DNA from: Saccharicrinis sp963675435
GTDB lineage: Bacteria; Bacteroidota; Bacteroidia; Bacteroidales; Marinilabiliaceae
Length of the DNA: 64,000 bases
Direction of reading: 5' to 3'
NCBI GenBank assembly: GCA_963675435.1
Contig: OY776216.1
Location: 1,550,001-1,614,000, forward strand
Shown here: in pieces, positions 23,844 through 32,909 of the stretch
Position numbering within the stretch: position 1 is the first letter of the stretch
Layout of the letters: every line of letters begins with the position of its first letter
The notes under the pieces: generated by a model
Told to the model about the DNA's origin: nothing
The model's input: the letters and a program-made list of their open reading frames with translations, nothing else
The model's database searches: none
Program-made: the position numbers and the translations under genes

Positions 23844-26800
23844 TTATAACTTTCTGCTTACTTCTACTTCTTCAAAGGCTTCAATTAAGTCATCTACTTT
23901 TATGTCGTTATAGTTAGTTATACTAACACCACACTCGTAACCTGAAGCAACTTCCTTAACGTCATCTTTAAAGCGTTTAAGAGCGGCTAAATCTCCTGTA
24001 TAGATAACAATTCCATCTCTAATTAAACGAACCTTAGAATTACGCTTAATCTTACCTTCTTTAACCATACATCCGGCAATTGTACCAACCTTAGAAATCT
24101 TAAACGTTTCACGAACTTCAAGAGTTGAAATTACTTGTTCTTTGATTTCCGGAGAAAGCATACCTTCCATTGCCGATTTTAATTCTTCAATAGCATCGTA
24201 GATGATGGAGTAAAGTCTGATATCAATTTCTTCTTTTTCGGCAATCTTACGTGCAGCCATTGAAGGACGAACCTGGAATCCAATAACAATTGCATTTGAA
24301 GCAGCTGCTAACATGATATCTGATTCAGAAATCTGTCCTACTGCTTTATGAATTACATTAACCTGGATTTCATCAGTTGACAACTTGATTAATGAGTCAG
24401 AAAGAGCTTCAATAGAACCATCTACGTCACCTTTAACAATGACATTAAGTTCCTGGAAGTTACCAATTGCAATACGACGTCCGATTTCATCAAGTGTGAT
24501 ATGCTTTTTAGTTCTCATTCCTTGCTCACGTTGAAGTTGAGTACGTTTGTTTGTAATCTCTTTTGCTTCACGTTCACTTTCAAGTACATTAAACTTTTCA
24601 CCCGCTTGTGGTGCACCATTTAATCCAAGTAATAATACTGGTTCAGATGGTCCTGCCTCGATTATCTTTTTGTTCCTTTCGTTAAACATAGCTTTAACGT
24701 GGCCCATATAGTTACCAGAAACAATAATGTCGCCAATTTTTAATGTTCCTGATTGTACAAGAACGGTAGTAACATAACCTCTACCTTTATCTAATGATGA
24801 TTCAATAACTGAACCAACTGCTTTTTTATCTTTTACAGCTTTAAGCTCAAGTAAATCAGCTTCTAACAATACTTTTTCAAGAAGATCTTCAATGTTAATT
24901 CCGTTTTTAGCCGAAATTTCCTGACATTGATATTTACCACCCCAATCTTCAACAAGGTAGTTCATATTAGCAAGTTCTTCCTTGATTCTATCAGGATTTG
25001 CTCCTGGTTTATCAATTTTATTGATTGCAAATACAATTGGCACTCCTGCAGCGGAAGCGTGATTAATTGCCTCAATGGTTTGTGGCATCACGTTATCATC
25101 AGCAGCTACAATAATAATTGCGATATCGGTTACCTGGGCCCCTCTAGCACGCATAGCTGTAAAGGCTTCGTGACCCGGTGTATCTAAGAATGTAATCTTT
25201 CTACCTGAATCAAGAGTTACAGAGTATGCACCAATGTGCTGTGTAATACCTCCGGCTTCACCTTGTATTACATTGGCATTACGAATATGGTCAAGTAATG
25301 ATGTTTTACCGTGGTCAACGTGTCCCATTACAGTTACAATAGGAGAACGTTCTTCTAGTAATGATTCATCAATTTCTTCTTCTTCGTCAATTGCTGCAGC
25401 AACTTCAACACTAATAAATTCAACCTTGTGATCAAATTCTTCAGCTACTAACGTAATTGTTTCTGCATCTAAACGCTGGTTGATGGATACAAATAAACCT
25501 AGGCTCATACATGAAGCAATAATTTGGTTCACTTGTACACTCATCATCGTAGCTAATTCTGCTACTGTAACAAACTCAGCAACTTGAATGATATTCTTTT
25601 CCTGGTTTGCTTTTTCCATTTCAGCCATGTGTTTTTGGCTGACAGCATCACGTTTATCTCTACGGTGACGAGAAGCTTTAGACTTACCTTTGTTGGCTGT
25701 TAACCTGGCTAAGGTGTCCTTAATTTGCTTTTGTACATCTTCCTCGCTGATTTCAGCTTTAACCGGACGGCGAGGTTGATTTTTTTGTCTGCGATTTGGC
25801 TTGTCGTTATTACGCTGATTTTGACTGCGTTGACCACCGCCCTGCTGACTTTTTTGCTTATGTCCGCCTTGTTGTTGGTTTCCACCTCCTTGTTGAGCTG
25901 ACTTTTCATTTATATTAACGCGCTCTTTATCTTTACGGATGCGCTTTCTTTTCTTCTTTTTATTTTTATCAGCATTGCTGTCTGATTTTGTTGGAGTAGT
26001 AGGTAATTCTATTTTTCCAACAACAGTAGGCCCTGATAATTTTTTTACCTGAGTAGGTTTAAATAAACTATCAGATTTTTCTTCTTTTTTCTCTTGGGGA
26101 GAATTTTTCTTCTCGTTTTGAGTTGAGTCTGCAGAAACGCTTGGCTTTTCTGCTTTTTTCTCTGGACTTACCTTTTCTGTTTTAGGCTTAGCCTCTTGTT
26201 GCGCGTTTGTTTTGTCTTCTGAAACCACTTCTTTATTATGGATTGCTTCTTTCTTTTCCTGTTTATGTTGCTTCTTGGGTTTCTTTAAAGATTCGATATC
26301 AATTTTTCCAACAACCTTTGGCTCCTCAATATTCTTTTTGGCAGCTGGTTTTTGAGATTCCTCAGGAGTAGGCTTTTCTTCTTTAACCTCAATAGGCTTT
26401 TCTTCTTTTTTAGGCTTTTCCTCAGGCTTTTTCGCTTCAGGAACTTCGTTAGAAGGTTTTTCTTCTTGCTTTTTCTTTTTAGATAAGTTATCTAAATCAA
26501 TTTTTCCAAGAACTTTTGGTGCTTCCTTTTGAGGAATTTCCACCTTCTCAACTTTAACGTCTTCTTTCTTAGATTTATCTTGTACCGGAGTATTATCTAA
26601 ATCTTTTCTGATGTCCTCAATTGAGATTGTCTCTTTTTGTGGTTTTTGCTTACTAAGAGCTTCTGATTTTTTACGAACATTCAAGTCTGTACTGTATTCG
26701 TTTTCAAGGTGGTTGTACATCTCTCCTGTTAACTTTGTGTTAGGATTTAACTCAACATCAAAGCCTTTTTTCTGTAAAAACTCAACAATAGTATGAATCC

Positions 26801-26855
26801 CTACATTAAACTCTCGTGCAACTTTACTTAATCTATTTGTTTTACCAACTGCCAT
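23844..26855 (-). CDS. infB: Translation initiation factor IF-2
   Basis: 1003 residues. An N-terminal IF2_N winged-helix segment (RLSKVAREFNVGIHTIVEFL) is followed by a long Lys/Glu/Pro-rich linker (~70-390), including a Gln/Gly-rich stretch (QQGGGNQQQGG). The second IF2_N (~430-480) precedes the GTPase domain: GHVDHGKTSLLDHI (P-loop), DTPGHEAF (G3), NKIDKPGANP (G4). Domains II to IV follow to the end. It positions initiator tRNA on the 30S subunit. Last gene of rimP-nusA-infB. Confidence 0.97.
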   Translation of the reverse strand: MAVGKTNRLSKVAREFNVGIHTIVEFLQKKGFDVELNPNTKLTGEMYNHLENEYSTDLNVRKKSEALSKQKPQKETISIEDIRKDLDNTPVQDKSKKEDVKVEKVEIPQKEAPKVLGKIDLDNLSKKKKQEEKPSNEVPEAKKPEEKPKKEEKPIEVKEEKPTPEESQKPAAKKNIEEPKVVGKIDIESLKKPKKQHKQEKKEAIHNKEVVSEDKTNAQQEAKPKTEKVSPEKKAEKPSVSADSTQNEKKNSPQEKKEEKSDSLFKPTQVKKLSGPTVVGKIELPTTPTKSDSNADKNKKKKRKRIRKDKERVNINEKSAQQGGGNQQQGGHKQKSQQGGGQRSQNQRNNDKPNRRQKNQPRRPVKAEISEEDVQKQIKDTLARLTANKGKSKASRHRRDKRDAVSQKHMAEMEKANQEKNIIQVAEFVTVAELATMMSVQVNQIIASCMSLGLFVSINQRLDAETITLVAEEFDHKVEFISVEVAAAIDEEEEIDESLLEERSPIVTVMGHVDHGKTSLLDHIRNANVIQGEAGGITQHIGAYSVTLDSGRKITFLDTPGHEAFTAMRARGAQVTDIAIIIVAADDNVMPQTIEAINHASAAGVPIVFAINKIDKPGANPDRIKEELANMNYLVEDWGGKYQCQEISAKNGINIEDLLEKVLLEADLLELKAVKDKKAVGSVIESSLDKGRGYVTTVLVQSGTLKIGDIIVSGNYMGHVKAMFNERNKKIIEAGPSEPVLLLGLNGAPQAGEKFNVLESEREAKEITNKRTQLQREQGMRTKKHITLDEIGRRIAIGNFQELNVIVKGDVDGSIEALSDSLIKLSTDEIQVNVIHKAVGQISESDIMLAAASNAIVIGFQVRPSMAARKIAEKEEIDIRLYSIIYDAIEELKSAMEGMLSPEIKEQVISTLEVRETFKISKVGTIAGCMVKEGKIKRNSKVRLIRDGIVIYTGDLAALKRFKDDVKEVASGYECGVSITNYNDIKVDDLIEAFEEVEVSRKL

Positions 26856-26919
26856 ATTGGGAATTAAAGTTTTCTCTAATTAATGCTTAATAAAATCAGT
26901 GCAGACAAAAATAGTAGTT

Positions 26920-28155
26920 TTATTCAAATTCTGCACTTAATATCCTTATTACTTCTTCAATAGTTTCTTGTTCTAAATCAGTTCTTTTCACAAGATCCTC
27001 AACGCTTAAGTCTAAAACTGATTTTGCAGTGTCGCATCCAATGGACTTGATTTCATCTAAGATCCAAGATTCAATTTCATCTGCAAATTCATCTAAGCTT
27101 ACATCTTCGTCATCCTCTTCCATTTCACGATATACGTCTAATTCGTATCCCGATAACTGGCTGGCTAGTTTAATGTTTAAACCACCTTTACCAATGGCAA
27201 GGCTAACTTCTTCAGGACGTAAATAGACCTGAGCTCGTTTGTCGTCTTCAAATAATTTAATACTGTTAATTTTCGCAGGGTTAAGTGCCCTTTGTATAAA
27301 CAGCTGAACATTTGTTGTGTAGTTAATTACATCAATGTTTTCATTGCGTAATTCCCTAACAATACCATGAATACGGCTACCTTTCATTCCAACACAAGCA
27401 CCTACAGGGTCAATACGCTCATCGTATGATTCTACAGCTACTTTTGCTCTCTCTCCAGGAACACGTACAATCTTTTTAATAGTAATTAAGCCATCAAAAA
27501 TTTCAGGTACTTCTAACTCAAATAATCTTTCAAGGAATACTGGAGATGTACGAGAAACAATAATTAATGGATTATTGTTTCGAATTTCAACCTTAACTAC
27601 TACGGCTCTAACGTTATCACCTTTTCTAAAAAAATCAGAAGGGATTTGTTCTGCCTTAGGTAATATTAATTCGTTTCCTTCATCATCTTGAATCAGGATT
27701 TCTCTTTTCCAGATTTGGTAAACTTCACCGGTTATAATATCTCCAATTCTATCCTTGTATTTGTGATAGATATTGTCTTTTTCTAATTCTAAAATTCTTG
27801 CTGATAGATTTTGTCTTAAACTTAAGATTGCTCTTCGTCCAAAGTCAAGGAATTTTACTTCATCAGTAACTTCTTCTCCAACCTCGTAGTCAGCGTCAAT
27901 TTTTTTTGCGTCACTAAGTGAAATTTGAAGATTTTCATCTTCTAACTCATCATCATCTACAATCTCTCTGTTTCTCCAAATCTCAAAGTCTCCTTTGTCG
28001 GTGTTAATAATAACATCGAAATTTTCATCTGTCCCAAAACGTTTGATTAAAACGCTTCTAAAAGAGTCTTCAAGCACCCTGATCATAGTAGCACGATCGA
28101 TGCTCTTTAGTTCTTTAAACTCTGAAAAGGTATCAATTAAATTAATGTTTTCCAT
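26920..28155 (-). CDS. nusA: Transcription termination/antitermination factor NusA
   Basis: 411 residues: N-terminal RNA-polymerase-binding domain (~1-125), S1 domain (~130-200; GDIITGEVYQIWKREILIQD), and KH1/KH2 (GACVGMKGSRIHGIVREL; LAIGKGGLNIKLASQL). The short C-terminal tail (~345-411) lacks the duplicated acidic repeats of E. coli NusA, which is normal outside Proteobacteria. It lies 21 nt after rimP and 64 nt before infB in the conserved operon order. Confidence 0.97.
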   Translation of the reverse strand: MENINLIDTFSEFKELKSIDRATMIRVLEDSFRSVLIKRFGTDENFDVIINTDKGDFEIWRNREIVDDDELEDENLQISLSDAKKIDADYEVGEEVTDEVKFLDFGRRAILSLRQNLSARILELEKDNIYHKYKDRIGDIITGEVYQIWKREILIQDDEGNELILPKAEQIPSDFFRKGDNVRAVVVKVEIRNNNPLIIVSRTSPVFLERLFELEVPEIFDGLITIKKIVRVPGERAKVAVESYDERIDPVGACVGMKGSRIHGIVRELRNENIDVINYTTNVQLFIQRALNPAKINSIKLFEDDKRAQVYLRPEEVSLAIGKGGLNIKLASQLSGYELDVYREMEEDDEDVSLDEFADEIESWILDEIKSIGCDTAKSVLDLSVEDLVKRTDLEQETIEEVIRILSAEFE

Positions 28156-28176
28156 GACGTTTTATTTGCCAGCTTG

Positions 28177-28641
28177 TTAAAACGAAATAACGACTTTTAC
28201 CGATTTAATTTCGTCGAACGTATAGTTGTGACTAAAAATTTTTAATTCTTTTTTCTTTTTTCCTTCAATCTTAACCTTTTTTTCTTCTTCAACGGTAAAA
28301 CCATTTTCAGATACTTCAGTTAAAATACCTTTGTGCGGTGCTGCATTTAATGGTGTTACTTCAACTTCTCGTCCAATATTTTTAACATATTGTTGATGTA
28401 CCTTTAATGCTTGTCCCAAGCCTGGAGTTGAAACTTCTAATTCAAAATCTTCAACTTCACGGTCGAGAGAACCTTCAATCAACCTGCTGATTTGTATGCA
28501 GTAATCTATATTAATGCCGCTCAAACTATCTATTAATACAGTAATTTTATTTCCTGTTGAAATTTTTAAATCTACCAGAAAGCAATCATCAGCCACTAGT
28601 TTTTCTTGAATTAATGTATTAATCTGCTCCTTTGTAATCAT
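28177..28641 (-). CDS. rimP: Ribosome maturation factor RimP
   Basis: 154 residues with the RimP N-terminal alpha/beta domain (INIDYCIQISRLIEGSLDRE; DFELEVSTPGLGQALK, the family VSSPGL-like motif) and a C-terminal SH3-like domain (EVEVTPLNAAPHKGILTEVS). It assists 30S maturation. First gene of the operon with nusA and infB; a GC-rich hairpin lies just ahead of its start codon. Confidence 0.95.
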   Translation of the reverse strand: MITKEQINTLIQEKLVADDCFLVDLKISTGNKITVLIDSLSGINIDYCIQISRLIEGSLDREVEDFELEVSTPGLGQALKVHQQYVKNIGREVEVTPLNAAPHKGILTEVSENGFTVEEEKKVKIEGKKKKELKIFSHNYTFDEIKSVKVVISF

Positions 28642-28658
28642 AGTCTAATGGTAATAAA

Positions 28659-28680
28659 ATAGGGGACTATCGCCCCCTAT
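28659..28680 (-). promoter_or_regulatory. Stem-loop in the rimP leader
   Basis: ATAGGGG / CCCCTAT with an 8-nt loop, unusually GC-rich for this genome, ends 17 nt upstream of the rimP ATG on the minus strand. No T-run follows, so it is not a plain terminator. It could tune translation or RNA stability of the operon. Confidence 0.4.
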
Positions 28681-28847
28681 CTTTAAGACATTTAATTAAA
28701 ATCCGGTGCAAAGATAATTAATAAGACGCTAAAATGCAAGCAAGAAAGTAAATGTGATTTACTAATGTTTTATAATTCTATTAATTTGATTGGAACATAA
28801 GGGGGATAGCTATGAATCAATTACTATATTGCGGTATCTAAAAATAA

Positions 28848-30122
28848 TTGATAGTGAGTAACGAATACGTATTAAATAAATTAAAAATTATAAATGATCC
28901 TGTACATGGATTCGTTAAAGTTCCATTTCCAATAATCTATGATCTTCTTGAGCATAGGTATTTTCAACGACTTAGGGGAATTAAGCAGTTAGGATTAACT
29001 TCATTAGTTTATCCGGGGGCCATGCATAATCGTTTTCAACATGCTGTAGGTGCCATGCATCTTATGAGTTCTGCGGTTTCAGTATTGCAAAACAAAGGGA
29101 TAGAAATAACGCAGGAGGAATCCATTGCTGTGCATATTGCAATATTGCTTCATGATATTGGACATGGTCCTTTTTCTCACGCACTAGAATATTCTGTTGT
29201 GGAAGGCGTTTCTCATGAAGATGTTTCTTTGGCATTTATGCATTCATTAAATAAAGAATTTAAAGGTGCGCTTTCAATGGCGCTAGATGTTTTTCAGGAT
29301 AAATATCATAAGAAATTTTTACATCAACTGGTAAGTAGTCAGCTTGATATGGATAGGCTTGATTATTTAAAAAGGGATAGTTTTTTCTCGGGAGTAACAG
29401 AAGGGGTTATAGGATCAGACCGTATTATTAAAATGCTCCATGTTCATGAGGATCAGTTGGTGGTTGAATCAAAAGGCATATACTCTATAGAAAAATTTTT
29501 AATTGCCAGAAGGTTAATGTACTGGCAGGTATATTTGCATAAGACTGCTTTGGTTGCAGAAAAGATGTTGATGAAAGTATTACAACGGGCAAGGTTTTTA
29601 TGTGCACAGGAAATAGATTTGCATGCACCATTGCAATTATTGTATTTTCTGAAAAATGCTATAGTAAAAGAGGATTTTGATCATAATGAAATGGTTATTG
29701 AGAATTTTGCATTTCTTGATGATGGAGATATAATGACTGCCATTAAATCATGGATTCATCATGAGGATTATATTCTTTCAACATTGGCAAAAGCTTTATA
29801 TGATAGGGATTTATTGCATATAGAACTACAGAAGGAAAGTTTTGATAAAAATCTGATTAAACAAATCGGAAAGAAAGTAAAGACATTATATAACTTACAA
29901 AATGCAGATGAAGTATCTTATTTTTTATATACAGATGTAATAGAAAATCATGCCTATAGTATAACCGATGAAAAAATAAATATTTTGTATTCGGGAAATG
30001 AAATCAGAGATATATCCATAGCTTCAGATATCTTAAATCTTTCTGTTCTAGGTAAAAATGTTAAAAAAAACGTACTTTGTTATCCCAAATCATTAAGGAA
30101 ATGGGTTAGTGAAATAAGTTAG
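28848..30122 (+). CDS. HD-domain phosphohydrolase (dGTPase/SAMHD1-like)
   Basis: 424 residues if the TTG at 28848 is used, or 422 from the GTG at 28854; no ATG is available in frame upstream of the conserved LKIINDPVHGFVKVPFPIIY. The catalytic HD motif HIAILLHDIGHGPFSHALE (~92-110), the earlier RLRGIKQLGL with GAMHNRFQHAVGAMHL (metal His), and the later SQLDMDRLDYLKRDSFFSG are intact. The family hydrolyses dNTPs or related phosphates; the substrate here is unknown. It precedes lpxD by 49 nt, a recurrent Bacteroidota neighbour. Confidence 0.9.
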   Translation: MIVSNEYVLNKLKIINDPVHGFVKVPFPIIYDLLEHRYFQRLRGIKQLGLTSLVYPGAMHNRFQHAVGAMHLMSSAVSVLQNKGIEITQEESIAVHIAILLHDIGHGPFSHALEYSVVEGVSHEDVSLAFMHSLNKEFKGALSMALDVFQDKYHKKFLHQLVSSQLDMDRLDYLKRDSFFSGVTEGVIGSDRIIKMLHVHEDQLVVESKGIYSIEKFLIARRLMYWQVYLHKTALVAEKMLMKVLQRARFLCAQEIDLHAPLQLLYFLKNAIVKEDFDHNEMVIENFAFLDDGDIMTAIKSWIHHEDYILSTLAKALYDRDLLHIELQKESFDKNLIKQIGKKVKTLYNLQNADEVSYFLYTDVIENHAYSITDEKINILYSGNEIRDISIASDILNLSVLGKNVKKNVLCYPKSLRKWVSEIS

Positions 30123-30123
30123 G

Positions 30124-30155
30124 TTTTTATATAGAGGATAATATTATTAGATTTG
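30124..30155 (+). promoter_or_regulatory. Possible promoter of lpxD
   Basis: TAGATTTG (30148-30155) is a full match to the -7 pattern, 16 nt before the ATG, with TTTT 20 nt upstream in place of TTTG. It would let the lipid A genes be expressed independently of the HD gene. Confidence 0.45.
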
Positions 30156-30171
30156 CAGCAAATTTTTTACA

Positions 30172-31209
30172 ATGGAATTTTCAGCGAGGCAAATTGCAGA
30201 ATTAATTGATGGGGTTATTGTTGGGAACCCGGATGCAACTATAAATAATGTATCAAAAATAGAGGAGGGTAAACCCGGAACAATCTCATTTCTATCCAAT
30301 CCAAAATATACAAAATTCATCTACGAAACCAAAGCTAGTATAGTATTGGTGAATAAATCATTCGAGCCGGAAAAAGAAATATCAGCTACCTTAATAAAGG
30401 TTGATGATGCATATGTAGCAGTTGCAAAATTAATGCAAATGTATGCAGAATCTATGCCTAAAAAATCGGGTATAGAACAACCTTCTTTTATATCAGAATC
30501 GGCGAGTTTAGGCGAGTTTCCTTATGTAGGAGCATTTGCCTATGTAGGCGATAATGTAACTATTGGCGATAATGTTAGTATATACCCCAATGTGTATATT
30601 GGCGATAATGTAACAATTGGAGATCATACAATTTTATATGCTGGGGTTAAAGTTTACCAGGGGTGTAAAATTGGTTCCAATTGTGTGCTTCATGCAGGTA
30701 GTGTGGTTGGTTCAGATGGTTTTGGTTTTGCTCCAGGTGAAGATGGTGAGTATACTAAAATTCCGCAATTAGGAAATGTAGTACTTGAGGATAACGTGGA
30801 AATAGGCGCTAATACCACCATTGATAGGGCCACTATGGGGTCTACAATTATTCATAAAGGAGTTAAACTTGATAATTTAGTTCAGATAGCTCATAATGTT
30901 GAAGTAGGTGATAATACCGTAATTGCCGCTATAACAGGAATTGCAGGTTCTTCAAAAGTTGGTAAAAACTGTATGTTCGGAGGGCATGCAGGTGTTGCAG
31001 GTCACTTAAATATTGCTGATGGAGTTAAACTAGGTGCATTTACAGGTGTTAGTAAAAATGTTACGCAAAAAGATTTGTTTATGAGAGGTATTCCTGCACA
31101 GGATGCTCGACTGTATGGGCGTTCTTTTGTGAACTTTAAACAATTACCTGATATCGCTGCACAGCTTAAAGAATTGAAAGAAGAAATTAAAAAACTTAAA
31201 GGAGAATAA
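30172..31209 (+). CDS. lpxD: UDP-3-O-(3-hydroxyacyl)glucosamine N-acyltransferase
   Basis: 345 residues. An N-terminal uridine-binding domain (~1-100; GKPGTISFLSNPKYTKFIY) is followed by the left-handed beta-helix of hexapeptide repeats (IGDNVTIGDN… type, ~110-310) with the catalytic His in VQIAHNVEVGDN. A C-terminal helix ends QLKELKEEIKKLKGE. It performs the third step of lipid A synthesis. Followed by lpxC/fabZ after 42 nt. Confidence 0.96.
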   Translation: MEFSARQIAELIDGVIVGNPDATINNVSKIEEGKPGTISFLSNPKYTKFIYETKASIVLVNKSFEPEKEISATLIKVDDAYVAVAKLMQMYAESMPKKSGIEQPSFISESASLGEFPYVGAFAYVGDNVTIGDNVSIYPNVYIGDNVTIGDHTILYAGVKVYQGCKIGSNCVLHAGSVVGSDGFGFAPGEDGEYTKIPQLGNVVLEDNVEIGANTTIDRATMGSTIIHKGVKLDNLVQIAHNVEVGDNTVIAAITGIAGSSKVGKNCMFGGHAGVAGHLNIADGVKLGAFTGVSKNVTQKDLFMRGIPAQDARLYGRSFVNFKQLPDIAAQLKELKEEIKKLKGE

Positions 31210-31251
31210 AAGCTTTTCTTATTTGATACGAAAAGTGCATATGTCTTTATT

Positions 31252-32652
31252 ATGATTGAAAATCAAAATACTTTAGCAAGTCCTGTAACTTTTAATGGAA
31301 AAGGATTGCATACAGGAGCAGTTGTGAATTTAGTATTAAATCCAGCTGCAGTCAATTTTGGCTTTAAATTTAAAAGAGTTGACCTTGATGGGCAACCTAT
31401 AATTGATGCGGTTGCAGAAAATGTGGCGTTTACAGAAAGAGGAACCGTTTTACAGAAAAAAGAAGCTTCTATTAGTACTATTGAGCATTGTTTGGCAGCA
31501 CTAAGAGGAATGGGAGTGGATAACTGTTTAATTGAAGTTGACGGACCAGAAGTTCCAATTTTAGATGGTAGTTCAAAATATTATGTTGAAGCGATTAAAA
31601 GTGTAGGCCTTCAAGAGCAGGATGAAGAGCGTAAATATTTTGTGGTTAAAGAGAAAATGGTATTTGAAGATAAGGAGAAAGGTGTTAAGTTAATTGCTTT
31701 ACCTGATGACTCTTTTAGCATTGATACTCATATTTCATTTAACAACTCGATGTTTTTAGGAAGTCAGTTTGCATCCCTGGATTCTTTGAGTGATTTTGAT
31801 AAAGAAATCAGTGCATGTCGTACGTTTGTTTTTCTTCATGAGGTTGAAATGTTGATGGAACACAACCTAATTAAGGGAGGCGATTTGGATAATGCCATTA
31901 TTATAATAGATAAGGAGGTTTCACAAGATGAGTTGGATAGATTAGCAGACTTGTTTAATCAGCCTCATGTTGAAGTGAAACCTATCGGAATTCTTAATAA
32001 TTTGGATTTAGTACACCAGAATGAGCCAGCAAGACATAAGTTGTTAGATGTAATCGGAGATTTGTGCTTGGCAGGTTTACCTATAAAAGGAAAAATTATA
32101 GCAACACGTCCAGGACATCAAGCAAATGTTGAGTTTGCTAAAATTCTTCGTTGCGAAATTAAGAAGTGTTCTAATAAGCCAGTGGTTCCAGAATATGATC
32201 CTACAAAGCAACCAGTTTTTGATATTAATCAGATAAAAGGATTGTTGCCTCATAGATACCCATTTTTACTAATTGATAAAATTATTGACCTTCAAGAGAA
32301 ATATGTGGTTGGAATAAAGAATGTAACACATAATGAAAACTTTTTTCAAGGTCATTTTCCAACAGAACCTGTAATGCCGGGTGTATTATTAGTGGAAGCA
32401 ATGGCTCAGTGTGGAGGAATTTTTGTATTAAACCAGGTAGAAGATCCAGAGTGTTATTCAACTTACTTTATGAAAATGGATAACATAAAGTTTCGTAGAA
32501 AAGTAATACCTGGTGATACAGTTATTTTTAAATTAGACTTACTTGCTCCAATAAGAAGAGGTGTGGCCAATATGAAAGGAGTTGCCTATGTTGGAGATGC
32601 TGTTGTTGCTGAAGGTGAATTTATGGCTAATGTAACTAAGAATAAAGCATAA
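31252..32652 (+). CDS. lpxC/fabZ: LpxC-FabZ bifunctional protein: UDP-3-O-acyl-GlcNAc deacetylase and 3-hydroxyacyl-ACP dehydratase
   Basis: 466 residues. LpxC part (~1-305): zinc ligands in TIEHCLAALRGMGVDN (His) and HKLLDVIGDLCLAG (His and Asp), and the catalytic His in RPGHQANVEF. FabZ part (~325-466): LLPHRYPFLLIDKI, GHFPTEPVMPGVLLVEAMAQ with active-site His and Glu. Both active sites look intact. The natural fusion is a known trait of Bacteroidota and joins lipid A synthesis to fatty acid elongation, two pathways competing for hydroxyacyl-ACP. Confidence 0.96.
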   Translation: MIENQNTLASPVTFNGKGLHTGAVVNLVLNPAAVNFGFKFKRVDLDGQPIIDAVAENVAFTERGTVLQKKEASISTIEHCLAALRGMGVDNCLIEVDGPEVPILDGSSKYYVEAIKSVGLQEQDEERKYFVVKEKMVFEDKEKGVKLIALPDDSFSIDTHISFNNSMFLGSQFASLDSLSDFDKEISACRTFVFLHEVEMLMEHNLIKGGDLDNAIIIIDKEVSQDELDRLADLFNQPHVEVKPIGILNNLDLVHQNEPARHKLLDVIGDLCLAGLPIKGKIIATRPGHQANVEFAKILRCEIKKCSNKPVVPEYDPTKQPVFDINQIKGLLPHRYPFLLIDKIIDLQEKYVVGIKNVTHNENFFQGHFPTEPVMPGVLLVEAMAQCGGIFVLNQVEDPECYSTYFMKMDNIKFRRKVIPGDTVIFKLDLLAPIRRGVANMKGVAYVGDAVVAEGEFMANVTKNKA

Positions 32653-32776
32653 AAGCTTCTGTCTAACTGTTGTAATGTTAAGTTCAACTGTATTTATGTG
32701 CACTTGAATCTTATAAATTATAATTTATTTTTTTTATTAAGATAGTTAGACTATTTTCGCACCGGAAAAATTTGAG

Positions 32777-32824
32777 GGTATTTGTCATGAAGTTATTCTT
32801 CAGATAATTACGTAGACAAATACC
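32777..32824 (+). promoter_or_regulatory. Stem-loop in the lpxA upstream region
   Basis: GGTATTTGTC (32777-32786) and GACAAATACC (32815-32824) are perfect 10-bp reverse complements. The 28-nt loop contains a second small hairpin, TGAAG-TTATT-CTTCA (32788-32802). The structure sits 86 nt before the lpxA ATG and downstream of a TATTTTCG -7-like box (32753-32760), so it is probably in the mRNA leader. No T-run follows. Confidence 0.55.
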
Positions 32825-32909
32825 TATAAAAGTAATTTTTTTTGATTTGGAAGAGGTACAAACAATTCAAATAGAACCTGTAGATACAGGAAAAACTAAA
32901 GAAGAAAAT

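Noticed and set aside
24927..25431. Open frames on the plus strand inside infB
   Set aside because: They run antisense to the conserved IF-2 GTPase domain and have Ser/Ile-rich translations typical of antisense shadows.
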